Notes: generated by a model not told the origin, from the letters alone. Counted from the first letter of the stretch, positions 1 to 9,487 are shown. The stretch: DNA of 64,000 nt from [Clostridium] aminophilum (GCF_900101295.1 NZ_FOIL01000008.1:1-64000), one strand, 5' to 3'. A program made the numbers and translations.

Positions 1-291
1 GGAAGTGAGGACGCCCAAAGAGGCTGATCCTGTTGGACATGAGAGGTGAGCTGCCATATAGGGATGGGTATACATCGAGGCCATTTAAATCGTAATCAAA
101 CGACGCTTTATTTGGAGTACCCAAAAAACCTATATATCTGTCAATTTAGGCAAGGATTAGTCCATAACCAAGCAATCACTCAATCTGAGGATGAATAAAA
201 ATCTATGAATTTACACAAAAAAACACTTGATTAATTGGAGAGGAAATTTCTCCGAAATTCCCTATGAAAAAACGCTCCGCGGACTTTGTTC
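1..291. other. Intergenic stretch, no gene supported
   Basis: No convincing gene is seen here. An open frame from the window edge reads about 15 codons to a TGA near base 50 and could be the tail of an upstream gene, but there is too little to judge. Bases 242-262 hold a small inverted repeat (GGAAATTTC/GAAATTCC) lying just downstream of the AraC gene on the minus strand. CGGACTTTGTT near 280-290 recurs at other gene ends in this window (about 12970, 41930 and 57665). Confidence 0.5.
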
Positions 292-1194
292 TCAGGACGG
301 CGTCTTTTTCCGGATCCGCCCGTTTCGTCCCTCAATGACCAGAAGGTCCCGGGAAGGCTCCTGATTTACGCGGCGGTAGTGGATGGCATACTGCTTCGGC
401 GTGATATGGGTAATCTTTTTAAAGGTCCGGATGAAATGCTCGTTGCTGGCAAAACCGACGGTTTCCCCGACGGTCTGGACATTCATTCCGGCCCGAAGCA
501 GAGACCTTGCGCGAAGGATCCGGCAGTAGATCACATATTCCATGACGCTGAAGCCGGTGGCTTTTTTGAAATTGTGGGACAGATAGTATTTGCTCATGAA
601 CAGGTCCGATGAGATGCTCTGAAGCGACATCGGCTCGGCCAAATGGTCCTGAATGTATGTGATGACTTTATTGATGCTGACGGTGCCGATGTGACCGGAG
701 TTGAAGTGAATGCTACCGTCATCCTCCGCCGTGAGCATGAGGTGCGATTTCTTCTCGTGGAACGACAGAAGAAACTGGTAGAGGGCGATCATCTGGCGGA
801 TGTCTGCACCGAAGCCGTCGCCGAAATCCCGGCTGAGAGCGGCAATCTGACCGGACATCTCCGCAGTCTCTTCCTCCGACAGGGTCGCGATCAGACCGGA
901 ATAATGGCTGTCCCGGAAAAAATCGCTTTGCGGAGAGGAGATATTTTCCAAAACGGACGGAAGAATATGGAATACCATACAGCGATATTCGTCGTTGGCC
1001 ACACTGCGGTGAAGTGTGGAAGAACTGATCAGAAAGAGCTGTCCGCGATGCAGAGGATAGGTGTTCGGCTCGATGAAGAAGACGCCTTCCCCTGATGTAC
1101 AGAGCATGATTTCGATTTCTTCATGGAAATGCGGAAGATCCATGGAATAGGTGTTATTTCTGCTGATGTGGATTTCATATTCATAAGTCTGCAT
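292..1194 (-). CDS. AraC-family transcriptional regulator with cupin sensor domain
   Basis: A 300-residue regulator. The N-terminal part has a cupin-like sensor (PHFHEEIEIM followed by a Gly-rich turn), and the last ~100 residues form the paired helix-turn-helix of AraC proteins (SKYYLSHNFKKATGFS, then NEHFIRTFKK). I chose the ATG at 1194 because GGAGGA lies 8 bases upstream; a TTG at 1215 overlaps that site. The gene is divergent from the 2-hydroxyacid dehydrogenase/GltS pair and most likely controls it (inference). The effector is unknown; cupin-AraC proteins usually bind small carbon or nitrogen compounds. Confidence 0.88.
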   Translation of the reverse strand: MQTYEYEIHISRNNTYSMDLPHFHEEIEIMLCTSGEGVFFIEPNTYPLHRGQLFLISSSTLHRSVANDEYRCMVFHILPSVLENISSPQSDFFRDSHYSGLIATLSEEETAEMSGQIAALSRDFGDGFGADIRQMIALYQFLLSFHEKKSHLMLTAEDDGSIHFNSGHIGTVSINKVITYIQDHLAEPMSLQSISSDLFMSKYYLSHNFKKATGFSVMEYVIYCRILRARSLLRAGMNVQTVGETVGFASNEHFIRTFKKITHITPKQYAIHYRRVNQEPSRDLLVIEGRNGRIRKKTPS

Positions 1195-1858
1195 ATTTTT
1201 GTCCTCCAGGCTCAAGCAGACAAGCTTGCTTGTCTATTTGAGCCGTCAATCAAAGTTTGAAAGTTTACTTTCAAACTTATGTCCTCCTCTCTGCACAGGA
1301 TATGCAGCCGAAAACAACGAAAAAGAGTACAGCCGGTGGACGGCTGTCCGGTCGCGGGTCCTGACGGAAGCCGGGACGGGCAATCCGGGAAAGAACATCT
1401 CAAAAAAATAACAGAACAATAACATGAATCGGTGTCTTATCTATAAGTGTAATCGCTTTTTGCCGCGGTTCAAGCGATTCTTCAAAAAGTAAAAAAATGA
1501 TCAATTAATTCGCAAGATATGCAGGAAAAATCAATTTTTTCATTTGATCTTCCGTCTTTTTTAGTTCTGATCGGACTGCGCCGTAAGATTCGGGATGATT
1601 TTGGCAGCAGAAAAGGTCACCTTATGAATCAAAACCATAGAAAACATAACTTTTACTCAAAATAGACAGATAAATTACAAGATACTACCGAACGACAAGA
1701 TAAATCAATTTTTTGCGCTCAATGTGCAGGATTCCTGACACTTTCGTGTGCTAAATAATAAATATCAAAACACAGGGGACGATACGTATCGCGGAACGGA
1801 TAACTGATTTGTTTTTGACGGGAAGGAGGATCCCAGAAAAAATCAGGAGGGAAAGAAT
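1195..1858. promoter_or_regulatory. Divergent control region between AraC gene and hydroxyacid dehydrogenase
   Basis: A 660-base AT-rich region without a gene. AAATCAATTTTTT occurs twice in direct orientation, at 1528-1540 and 1702-1714, each near a TGCAGGA-type word (about 1520 and 1725). This arrangement suits a dimeric AraC-type activator. A perfect 12-bp palindrome CGATACGTATCG sits at 1780-1791, 68 bases before the dehydrogenase start, followed by a strong GGAGG ribosome site. Operator function is inferred; no clear -35/-10 pair could be fixed. Confidence 0.5.
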
Positions 1859-2935
1859 ATGGGAAAGAAATACAACATTATTCATTTTGAGGCGTTAGGA
1901 GCAGAAAACGAACACCTGAAAGATGAAACGGCGCAGGCGATTCGCGACGGACTGCTTCCGAAAGAATTCACATCGCTGGTTACCGATGAGACTCTTCAGG
2001 AATATATGCGGGAACACCCGGATACCGAGCTGCCGGACATCATTTCCATCAAGACCCATTCCAAGGTTCCGGAGGAGTACCTGCGTGGGGCAAAGAAGAG
2101 CATCATCACCCGAAGCGCCGGTTACGATCACGTGGAGGAACTGGAAGATGTGGCCAATGTCGCATCACTTCGCGAGTATTGTGTCAACGCAGTGGCGCAG
2201 ACAGCGATGAAACTTCTGTATGACACGGCCGGATGTCTGAATGAGTATACGCTGAACGCGGCGACCTTTGAACGGATGAAAGCGGATTCGTTCATCGAGC
2301 TGAACGAGGAGCGCGTGGCAACCGTATTCGGAGTGGGAAAGATCGGAAAACACATTTATGACCTGCTCCGGGCGAACGGGCTTACGGTTCAGGCGGTGGA
2401 TATCCGCGAAAAGGAACTGGATGAACTTTACGGACATACGGTTCATTTTGTTTCCAAAGAACAGGCGGCGAAAAACAGCGATATCATCATCAATTCCATG
2501 AACCTGACCAGAATTCCGGAAAGCCGGTTCTACAATGTGGGATATTTCTCCGAGGAATATCTCCGCAGCTGCAAGAAGGGTCTGATTTTTGTCAATGTAA
2601 CCCGAGGCGAGATTGCGCCGGAGAGTGCAATCTTAAAACTGTATGAGGAAGGTCACCTCTCCGGATTCGGAACGGATGTCTTTTCTCATGAGGATGAGTT
2701 TACGCAGTTCATCCGCCACAAAATCTACTCGAACAATCCGGATGTGCTGGCCGGAAAGTATCTGATCGATATTGCCGAAGCGAGAACCGGCAACATTTAC
2801 GTTCAGCCGCATCAGGGATTCAATTCCGATGCGGCGGCAAAGGCAAAAGCGAAAGACGCCATTCATCATGTAACGGCGTGGTACCGGAACGCCGGAACGC
2901 ATTTTGAAGAGCAGCTGCCGTATTACGCGATGTAA
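1859..2935 (+). CDS. D-isomer-specific 2-hydroxyacid dehydrogenase
   Basis: A 358-residue member of the D-2-hydroxyacid dehydrogenase family, which interconverts 2-oxoacids and (R)-2-hydroxyacids with NAD(H). The Rossmann motif GVGKIGKHI is near residue 160, the substrate-binding Arg is in VTRGEI near 250, and the catalytic His is in QPHQGFNSD near 315. Length is normal. It starts 22 bases upstream of a GltS-type carrier, with an AraC regulator divergent to it. In glutamate-fermenting anaerobes a family member (HgdH) reduces 2-oxoglutarate, so 2-hydroxyglutarate or a related dicarboxylate is a reasonable but unproven substrate; D-lactate is the main alternative. Confidence 0.85.
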   Translation: MGKKYNIIHFEALGAENEHLKDETAQAIRDGLLPKEFTSLVTDETLQEYMREHPDTELPDIISIKTHSKVPEEYLRGAKKSIITRSAGYDHVEELEDVANVASLREYCVNAVAQTAMKLLYDTAGCLNEYTLNAATFERMKADSFIELNEERVATVFGVGKIGKHIYDLLRANGLTVQAVDIREKELDELYGHTVHFVSKEQAAKNSDIIINSMNLTRIPESRFYNVGYFSEEYLRSCKKGLIFVNVTRGEIAPESAILKLYEEGHLSGFGTDVFSHEDEFTQFIRHKIYSNNPDVLAGKYLIDIAEARTGNIYVQPHQGFNSDAAAKAKAKDAIHHVTAWYRNAGTHFEEQLPYYAM

Positions 2936-2956
2936 ATAAAACGGAGGGGAAAAGGT

Positions 2957-4393
2957 ATGGAACTTACGATGAAAGATGCCATATGGCAGGTAATGATCGA
3001 TATCGCAGTTATGGGCGGATTACTTCTGATCGGTGAAATGCTTCGTGCAAATCTCAAGATATTGCAGAAACTTCTGATCCCGCCGGCAGTGATTGCAGGA
3101 TTTCTCGCACTGTTCTTCGGACCGAAGAGTCCGGTGGGCATGGGGGTTCTTCCGTTATCCGGATCATTTGGAACCTATGCCAGCGTCCTGATCGTGCTGG
3201 TATTCGCAGCGACGCCGCTGGGCGATAAGGGCGGCAGCGGAAAAGGTCTTACCCGTGAGACCGGCGGTATGTTCTTCAATATTACCGGTATCGCGGTTCT
3301 GCAGTACGCGGCAGGTCTTACCGTGACACTGCTTGTTCTGCAGCATTTCTATCCGGCGATGAGCTCCGCGTTCGGACTGATGATGGCTACCGGATTCTAC
3401 GGCGGACACGGAACGGCAGCTTCGGTTGGCGCAAACCTTGAGAACCTCGGCATCATGAACATGACAGACCTGGGCAATACCTGCGCAACCATCGGTATCG
3501 TCGGCGGTATCCTTACGGGTATGATTTTGATCAACTGGGGCACCCGCGCAGGACACACACGCTACGTGGATGACCCGAAGGAACTTCCGCTGAGCATGCG
3601 CACCGGTCTGATTCCGAAGAACGAGCAGGCTTCCGCAGGAAAGAGCACCATCAACAACATCTGCCTCGATCAGCTCGGTTTCCATCTCGGTCTTGTTCTT
3701 CTCTGCTCTTTTGCAGGATATGAACTCTGCGAACTGTTTAAGAAGTTCTCCAAGAGCAGCTTCGGAATGTCCATCGAGATCCCGGCGTTCTGTCTGTCCC
3801 TGATTGTTGCCCTGATCATGAACATGATTCTCAACAAGACCGGCGTTCAGGAATACGTTGACCGCCCGACGATCCAGAGAATTCAGGGTACCTGCACCGA
3901 TTTCCTGATGATCTCCGGTATCGGATCCATGAACACATCGGTTGTTATGAGTTATGCAATCCCGCTGGTTATTATCTGCGCACTGGGCTTCTTCATCAAC
4001 TGGATCTGGTTCTTTGTGGTTGGTTCCAAGTGCGGAACCAAAGACTGGTTTGAGCGAAACATGATGGTTTGGGGCCATGCAACCGGCGTTGCAGCGACGG
4101 GCGTTCTCCTTCAGAGAGTGGTCGATCCGGACCTCAAGAGCCGTGGAATCGAAGATTCCGGTATCGCGGACGTATTCAACCGTCCGATCATTATCGGACT
4201 TCAGATTATTCCGCCGATGCTGATGTTCACCATGGGCGATCTGATCGGAGGCTGGGCTTCCTGCGGAATCTCCTGGGCGATCCTGATTGTGATGTGGATC
4301 ATTGCCTATGCGGCAAAATGGTGGGTACCGGGCATCAAGGTCTCTTCCAGCCATTCCGACGGAACTGCCGGCATGAGAAAAGCAGAAGCGTGA
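2957..4393 (+). CDS. gltS: GltS-type sodium:glutamate symporter
   Basis: A 478-residue polytopic membrane protein of the glutamate:sodium symporter family, with about 10-12 hydrophobic segments. Two inverted-repeat pore signatures are visible: GGHGTAAS near residue 150 and GHATGVAATGV near 375, both typical of GltS. The start has AGGGG upstream, and only 22 bases separate it from the dehydrogenase, so the two form an operon. Coupling to a 2-hydroxyacid dehydrogenase suggests import of glutamate or a related dicarboxylate; the exact substrate is inferred from the family. Confidence 0.85.
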   Translation: MELTMKDAIWQVMIDIAVMGGLLLIGEMLRANLKILQKLLIPPAVIAGFLALFFGPKSPVGMGVLPLSGSFGTYASVLIVLVFAATPLGDKGGSGKGLTRETGGMFFNITGIAVLQYAAGLTVTLLVLQHFYPAMSSAFGLMMATGFYGGHGTAASVGANLENLGIMNMTDLGNTCATIGIVGGILTGMILINWGTRAGHTRYVDDPKELPLSMRTGLIPKNEQASAGKSTINNICLDQLGFHLGLVLLCSFAGYELCELFKKFSKSSFGMSIEIPAFCLSLIVALIMNMILNKTGVQEYVDRPTIQRIQGTCTDFLMISGIGSMNTSVVMSYAIPLVIICALGFFINWIWFFVVGSKCGTKDWFERNMMVWGHATGVAATGVLLQRVVDPDLKSRGIEDSGIADVFNRPIIIGLQIIPPMLMFTMGDLIGGWASCGISWAILIVMWIIAYAAKWWVPGIKVSSSHSDGTAGMRKAEA

Positions 4394-4551
4394 ACCGGCT
4401 GATCACATCCGGAGTCAGAAAATGTGGAGACGGAACCTGTTAAAATGAAGGTTTTCAGGATGGTTTATCCGGAAAGGGGGACTGCGTATCGGGAGATAAG
4501 AGCAGCGCACAGTAAATCGAAATACTACCCTTTATGAAATCGAAACAGTGA

Positions 4552-4596
4552 TAAAAAAACAGCCTCTTCCGGAATAAAACGGGAGAGGCTGTTTGC
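4552..4596. terminator. Bidirectional terminator between gltS and the NSS symporter
   Basis: AAACAGCCTCTTCC pairs with GGGAGAGGCTGTTT around a 10-base loop. There is an A-run upstream and a T-rich tail downstream, as expected between two convergent genes. Confidence 0.8.
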
Positions 4597-4643
4597 TTGA
4601 TGAACAGGCCTGAGTGGCGGAATCGCGAGAAATCAGCAATACA

Positions 4644-5996
4644 TCATCCGATGCCGCCGAGGATCGCGCCGGCAATCAGAGCGGTCAGAGCAAGTCCGCA
4701 GAGAAGATATTTTCCGGCGATGTACCAGGTATCGCCGAGCGGTTTCGCTGCACCTTCATTGGCTGCTTCCAGCGCATACTTCTTGCCGAATACCCAGAAG
4801 AACATGACACCGGCGAGGAGAGCACCCAGCGGGCAGATGTAGATCGAGACGGCGTCCATCCATTCGGAGACGATCCCCTGAATCATGATGGAAACACCGA
4901 TTCCCACTGCGGCAATGGTGCCGACGGCGGTTAAACGTTTCATGCCGAACTGCTGCTGCAGGGTTGCGACCGGAGCTTCGTAGAGGTTGACCAGAGAACT
5001 GAGTCCCGCAAACATAACGCAGACATAGAAGACGATGCCGACGATCATGCCGCCCGGCATCCGGTTCATGACGTTCAGCAGATAGATGAACATCAGGCCA
5101 GGCCCGCCTGCACTGAGCTCTTCACCGCAGGTAGCCATCGCCGGGATGATCAGGAATGCGGCAAGGAGCGCCGCCACGGTATCGAAGATGCCGATGTTGA
5201 TCGCGGAAGCCGGAACATCTTCGTGTTTGCCGAGATAAGAACCGTAGATGACGGTTCCGTTGCCGGCGATCGAGAGCGAGAAGAATGCCTGACCGAAGGC
5301 GAAGATCCAGAGTTTCGGGTCTGCAAGACCGGCCGGATTGACCGTGAAAATGTAGCGGAATCCGTCGGATGCCCCCGGCTGTACGCCGACGTAAACGGCC
5401 AGACCGATTAACATGACAAAAAGCAGCGGCATCATGATTTTATTCGCTTTTTCGATACCGCCTGCAACACCGAGAGCCATGATGGCAAAGTTGACGGCGA
5501 GCGCGATGACGATCCAAAGATTATTGCCGAAGGCGCTTGCGGTGCCGCCGAACATTCCACCGATTTGCTCCATGTCGGTGCCCATCGCAAAGAGCTGACC
5601 GGTAAATGCGAGATATACGTACTTGAAAATCCATCCGACGACACAGGAATATCCGATCGCCAAAGCCAGAGATCCGATACACGGGATGACGCCGATGTTC
5701 TCACCGAGTCTGGATCCCTTGCCGGCATGCTCGGTGGCTTTTCCAAAGGCACCGATGGGCCCCTTTCCGGTGCTGCGGCCGAGAGCGATCTCTTCCGTTA
5801 CGCCGAGACGGGCAACGATAATTACAAAAATGAAATACGGAATCAGGAATGTCATTCCGCCCCAGGCGGAGACCAGTACGGGGAATCTCCAGAGATTTCC
5901 CATACCTACTGCAGAACCAACACATGCCAGGATAAATCCGATTCTGGAATCAAATCCGTCGGCTTTTTTTTTCGGCTGAACTTTCGTCTCAACCAT
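4644..5996 (-). CDS. NSS-family sodium-dependent amino acid symporter
   Basis: A 450-residue protein of the neurotransmitter:sodium symporter family (LeuT/TnaT fold). The N-terminus carries the signature GSAVGMGNLWRFP near residues 28-40, which lines the sodium and substrate sites, and about 11 membrane segments follow. An AGGGGG ribosome site precedes the ATG. It lies downstream of a lyase of the tryptophanase/tyrosine phenol-lyase group, so it probably imports that enzyme's amino acid; bacterial members such as TnaT carry tryptophan. A terminator and a repeat element separate it from the lyase, so it may have its own promoter. Confidence 0.85.
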   Translation of the reverse strand: MVETKVQPKKKADGFDSRIGFILACVGSAVGMGNLWRFPVLVSAWGGMTFLIPYFIFVIIVARLGVTEEIALGRSTGKGPIGAFGKATEHAGKGSRLGENIGVIPCIGSLALAIGYSCVVGWIFKYVYLAFTGQLFAMGTDMEQIGGMFGGTASAFGNNLWIVIALAVNFAIMALGVAGGIEKANKIMMPLLFVMLIGLAVYVGVQPGASDGFRYIFTVNPAGLADPKLWIFAFGQAFFSLSIAGNGTVIYGSYLGKHEDVPASAINIGIFDTVAALLAAFLIIPAMATCGEELSAGGPGLMFIYLLNVMNRMPGGMIVGIVFYVCVMFAGLSSLVNLYEAPVATLQQQFGMKRLTAVGTIAAVGIGVSIMIQGIVSEWMDAVSIYICPLGALLAGVMFFWVFGKKYALEAANEGAAKPLGDTWYIAGKYLLCGLALTALIAGAILGGIG

Positions 5997-6124
5997 ACAA
6001 ATCCCCCTACTCTCCGGAACGGGATTGTTCCGGTGGTGTCATTATGTTTTGAGTGGTCACTTAAAGCATTTCCTTATTCAAGCTGTAATTATTGTGTCAG
6101 AATTATGTCAAGGTACAAAAGATG

Positions 6125-6217
6125 AACGAGACGAAACACGCTTCGCGAGTTTCGAACGTTTCGCGGCAGTCGCCAGGGCTTCGTGTAAGCACAGGCTTTG
6201 GCGTGTTAGCCGCGTAA
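6125..6217 (-). repeat. Dispersed intergenic repeat, copy A
   Basis: About 93 bases that match 12793-12886 on the opposite strand over their whole length with few differences, and 57541-57600 more loosely. The element contains two inverted repeats (around GCCAAAGCCTGTG...CACGAGGCCTTGGC and around CGAAACTCGCGAAGCG...GTTTCG in the copy-B sense), so it can fold into two hairpins. It lies between the lyase terminator and the NSS symporter gene. Confidence 0.75.
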
Positions 6218-6259
6218 AAAAGGAGACTGTCCCCGCGATTACAGCGGCGGACAGTCTCC
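6215..6259 (-). terminator. Terminator of the lyase gene
   Basis: On the minus strand GGAGACTGTCCGCCGC pairs with GCGGGGACAGTCTCC and is followed by a run of T. This is a strong intrinsic terminator just after the lyase stop codon. Confidence 0.85.
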
Positions 6260-6280
6260 CTGGTGATCCGGCTCCGCGTA

Positions 6281-7975
6281 TCAGAACTGATCCGGTGTCC
6301 AGGTCTTCCAATAGCTGTAATTGGATTTATCCGCCATCTCTTCTTCGGTCGGAGCATACGGCTCAAGCCATGCGTGGAAATGACGCATCGGCAGGTTGTG
6401 ACCGAAGGTAATCTTTAGGTTCGGAATGGTATCGCGGTCTTTGTAGAGCTGTGTCAGCGCGGCAATGATGTAATCCATATGCTGCTTGCTGAACTGGGAG
6501 CGGTTGATGGCCAGACGGACCACGTTGCAGACTTCTTTCTGCTGCTCCGGTGTCTTCAGGTCGTACTCCATGGAGAAGTCACCCAGCTCGGAACAACGGA
6601 TGCCGTAGCGGTGCACCATCTCAAGAGAGAGGGCCTGCCCGGCAAAGCTTTCGTGGTTACGCTTGTAATCAAAGAACCGGTCCACATCGACATAGATGCC
6701 GTGACCGCCGGCCGGCTGAACGATCGGAACACCGTTCCGGGTGAGGCCGTCTGCCAGATACTGGCACTGTTTTACACGTTCATCCTGATAGTCGAATCTC
6801 GCTTCTTCATAGAGACCCTGGCAGAGTGCCATGATGTCATGGCCGGACATGCCGCCGTAGGAATCGTTGCCGTAAGCGGAGATCTGGCGGACTTTGAGAA
6901 GGTGACCGATGTCCGTTTTGACCGAGCCGTCCTCATTGAATTCGGAGAACTTCTGCCAGAAGAGTCCTTTGTCACGGAACGCGAGGAGACCGCCCATGTT
7001 TGCATGGCCGTTTTTCTTCAGAGAAGCGGAAACCACATCAAACAGCGAGAACATTTCCTTTGCAATCTCGGCGATGGATTTGTCGGCATATCCCGGCTCG
7101 TTCATCTTGATGAAGTAGCAGTTCTCTGCCCATCTTGCACCGTCCATCACATACGGAATGCCGTGCTTGTGGGCGATTGCGGAAACCTCACGCATATTCT
7201 GCATGGAAACCGCCTGACCGCAGACCGAGTTGTTGGTGACGGTGGTATAGATGAGCGGAACATTTTCCACACCCACCGCGTCCAGGAGCTGGTTCAGTTT
7301 GTCGATATCCATGTTGCCCTTAAACGGGTTCACATCATAATGTCCGCTTTCCGGAACTTCGAAGAGGATCTCCTTGTGGAAGAGGTTGCGCGGCACATTG
7401 CCCATCTGCTTGATGTTGCCCTCGGTAGTGTCGAAATGTGCATTGGAGGGGATCGTGAAGACCTTGCCCGGCCATCTTCTCGCAAAGAGCGGTTTCAGAA
7501 CATCGAAGAGGAGGGTCTCTGCGCAGCGTCCCTGCGGAACGATGAAGGTGTTCGGTCTGGACAGCTGGAACTGTCCGCCGTTGATGAAGCCGCCCTCATA
7601 ATCCTTCAGGTAAACGTCGTTCATCATTTTCTCCACATCGTCGCGGTCAACGCCTTCTTTCATGTAATTGATCAGGCGAACCTGATCGTCTCCGCGCTCC
7701 CAGAGATCACGGAACGCGTCGAGGAGCACATAATAGCCCTTGTTGCGGCCGTAGGATTCGTCAGCGAGGAACATGGCAGCCCACTGCGTGTCGGTCATGG
7801 ATGTTGTTCCCGAATCCGAGAGACAGTCAATGTAGAGCATTCCCGCCGGAAACGCAAACTCGTTGTAGTGCGTTGCCTGCAGGGCTCTGCGTCTCTGATC
7901 CGCAGTGACGTGAGGAACCTCGCGTACGACGTGTGTCCATGACTTCGGTGCTTCGATGTTTAACTTGAATTCCAT
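6281..7975 (-). CDS. Beta-eliminating lyase, tryptophanase/tyrosine phenol-lyase family (long form)
   Basis: A PLP enzyme of the fold-type I beta-eliminating lyase family, which cleaves an amino acid to its leaving group, pyruvate and ammonia via 2-aminoacrylate. Family marks are TNNSVCGQAVSM near residue 245, DGARWAENCYFIK near 280 with the PLP-ring Asp, and the PLP Lys in SLKKNGHANMGGLL near 340. At 564 residues it is about 100 longer than tryptophanase or tyrosine phenol-lyase (about 460-470), with added segments in the middle and at the C-terminus. RidA upstream, a DauR-like regulator and an NSS symporter support amino-acid breakdown. The substrate cannot be read from sequence alone. Confidence 0.8.
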   Translation of the reverse strand: MEFKLNIEAPKSWTHVVREVPHVTADQRRRALQATHYNEFAFPAGMLYIDCLSDSGTTSMTDTQWAAMFLADESYGRNKGYYVLLDAFRDLWERGDDQVRLINYMKEGVDRDDVEKMMNDVYLKDYEGGFINGGQFQLSRPNTFIVPQGRCAETLLFDVLKPLFARRWPGKVFTIPSNAHFDTTEGNIKQMGNVPRNLFHKEILFEVPESGHYDVNPFKGNMDIDKLNQLLDAVGVENVPLIYTTVTNNSVCGQAVSMQNMREVSAIAHKHGIPYVMDGARWAENCYFIKMNEPGYADKSIAEIAKEMFSLFDVVSASLKKNGHANMGGLLAFRDKGLFWQKFSEFNEDGSVKTDIGHLLKVRQISAYGNDSYGGMSGHDIMALCQGLYEEARFDYQDERVKQCQYLADGLTRNGVPIVQPAGGHGIYVDVDRFFDYKRNHESFAGQALSLEMVHRYGIRCSELGDFSMEYDLKTPEQQKEVCNVVRLAINRSQFSKQHMDYIIAALTQLYKDRDTIPNLKITFGHNLPMRHFHAWLEPYAPTEEEMADKSNYSYWKTWTPDQF

Positions 7976-8117
7976 TTGTAATACCTCCCAAATATTAATG
8001 TTTTGACCGGCCTGTGTGATTCCTGTCGGAACGGCAGAAACCGGCCATGTATTAATACCCCGGTCATCGCAGTTGCCTTTCGGCCCGCGTGGCGACTGGC
8101 GGACAGTATTTTTAACT

Positions 8118-8495
8118 TTATCCCGTCACGGCGATGCACTCGATCTCGACCAGTGCATCTTTCGGAAGCCGTGCGACTTCCACGGCGCTTCTCGCCGGGC
8201 AGTCGCCCTCAAAGAATGAAGCGTACACGCCGTTCATCGCGGCAAAGTGATTCATGTCGCTGAGAAAGACGGTGGTCTTGATGACGTCATTCATCGATGC
8301 GCCGGCTTTCTCCAGAACTGCTTTGCAGTTTTCCAGCGACTGCCGGGTCTGCGCCTCGATTCCGTCCGGAAAGGTTCCGGTGGAAATGTCGATCGGGAGC
8401 TGACCGGATGTGATGATCAGATTCCCGGCTTTGATGCCCTGCGAGTACGGCCCGATGGCGGCGGGAGCCTTTTCTGTACAGATGGGTGTTTTCAT
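8118..8495 (-). CDS. ridA: RidA-family enamine/imine deaminase
   Basis: A 125-residue protein of normal RidA (YjgF/UK114) length. It has the family sequence [20 protein letters not shown] at residues 12-31, and the catalytic Arg near 105 in the [13 protein letters not shown] segment. RidA hydrolyses reactive 2-aminoacrylate to pyruvate and ammonia. It is the first gene of a minus-strand group, 143 bases before a beta-eliminating PLP lyase, which releases just that enamine. A strong AAGGAGGTG site precedes the ATG. Confidence 0.92.
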   Translation of the reverse strand: MKTPICTEKAPAAIGPYSQGIKAGNLIITSGQLPIDISTGTFPDGIEAQTRQSLENCKAVLEKAGASMNDVIKTTVFLSDMNHFAAMNGVYASFFEGDCPARSAVEVARLPKDALVEIECIAVTG

Positions 8496-8563
8496 GGTGT
8501 TTCACCTCCTTGCGGTATAATTATTATTTATTTTGATGATCCAAATTTTTTATGACAAGAATA

Positions 8564-8592
8564 AATTATCACTATGCAAAAACATTGTCAAC
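8564..8592 (-). promoter_or_regulatory. Sigma-A-type promoter for ridA
   Basis: On the minus strand a perfect TTGACA (8592-8587) and TAATTT (8569-8564) are separated by 17 bases, about 70 bases before the ridA start. Confidence 0.7.
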
Positions 8593-8717
8593 GATAATTG
8601 TGCAAAATATAAAATAGATAATATATTAACAAGTTAATAATATACAATAAGCACAAAGAGCAAAAAGACGGACTTGAAATACATGCAAAAAAACTGAGAA
8701 ATAATTCTTATGTTATC

Positions 8718-8747
8718 TTGAGCTGTCCGGTACAGTGCGGTTATAAT
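8718..8747 (+). promoter_or_regulatory. Sigma-A-type promoter for the YheO-like regulator
   Basis: TTGAGC at 8718-8723 and a perfect TATAAT at 8742-8747 with an 18-base spacer, about 75 bases upstream of the regulator start. The 130 bases between this and the divergent ridA promoter are very AT-rich and are the likely operator. Confidence 0.65.
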
Positions 8748-8821
8748 GAATAAAAAGGACCATGAACGAAGCAGGCCGGGAACGAAGCAGGCCATGAATG
8801 ATTTATAGCAGGAGAACAGAG

Positions 8822-9487
8822 ATGGAGAATTCACTGATGCAGCAGTACGAAAGACTGACCGGGTTTCTGGGTAGCGCGCTTGGGCCGGATTATGAGATTG
8901 TACTGTACGATCTGCACCGTATCGTTGCACTGGTAAATGGTGAGATCAGCGGGCGCAGCGTCGGAGATCCGATGCCGAAGTCCCTGATGGATGCGATGGA
9001 GAGTAAAAGAGACAGCATGGACGGACAGGCGCTGAATCACCGTGTTCTGGCCGCCAACGGCCGGAATTTGCGCTGTTCGGATCTTTATCTGCGGGATGCC
9101 GGCGGAGAGACGGTCGGCGTCCTGTCGATCAATTTTGACGACAACCGGTTTAAAGAATTGTCTGAAGCGGTTTTCCGGCTGTGTCATCCGGACTCCTATG
9201 CGGATCAGAACATTTCGGTCGAAATCCGCGGATGCAGGAATCAGGAGATCTTTTCGGGAGATCTGTCGGAGACAACGGATGAGATCTTCCGGAGAGTGGT
9301 CAAGGGGAAAAATGTCGCGCCGGACCGGCTGAATTATGATGAAAAACTGGAGATCGTGCGTCAGCTCTACGCAAAAGGCGTGTTTGAACTTCGCGGTGCA
9401 GTACAGGCGGTAGAGAAGAAACTCGGCTGCTCGCAGGCCACGATCTACCGTTATATCACCACGGTGAAAGAGGAACGGGAAAACTGA
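8822..9487 (+). CDS. YheO/DauR-like PAS-HTH transcriptional regulator
   Basis: A 221-residue regulator. The N-terminal half matches the YheO-type PAS-like sensor (GPDYEIVLYDL, then GLxVGDP-like GRSVGDPMP, then GVLSINFDD). The C-terminal half is a helix-turn-helix ending in LGCSQATIYRYI. Relatives such as DauR control amino-acid catabolic operons. Start at 8822 is chosen for AGGAGA 6 bases upstream; an earlier ATG at 8798 lacks a site. It is divergent from ridA and the lyase and probably senses that pathway's amino acid (inference). Confidence 0.85.
   Translation: MENSLMQQYERLTGFLGSALGPDYEIVLYDLHRIVALVNGEISGRSVGDPMPKSLMDAMESKRDSMDGQALNHRVLAANGRNLRCSDLYLRDAGGETVGVLSINFDDNRFKELSEAVFRLCHPDSYADQNISVEIRGCRNQEIFSGDLSETTDEIFRRVVKGKNVAPDRLNYDEKLEIVRQLYAKGVFELRGAVQAVEKKLGCSQATIYRYITTVKEEREN

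Noticed and set aside
1-50. C-terminal end of a gene entering the window (about 15 codons to a TGA)
   Set aside because: Too short to identify, with no ribosome-site or family evidence.
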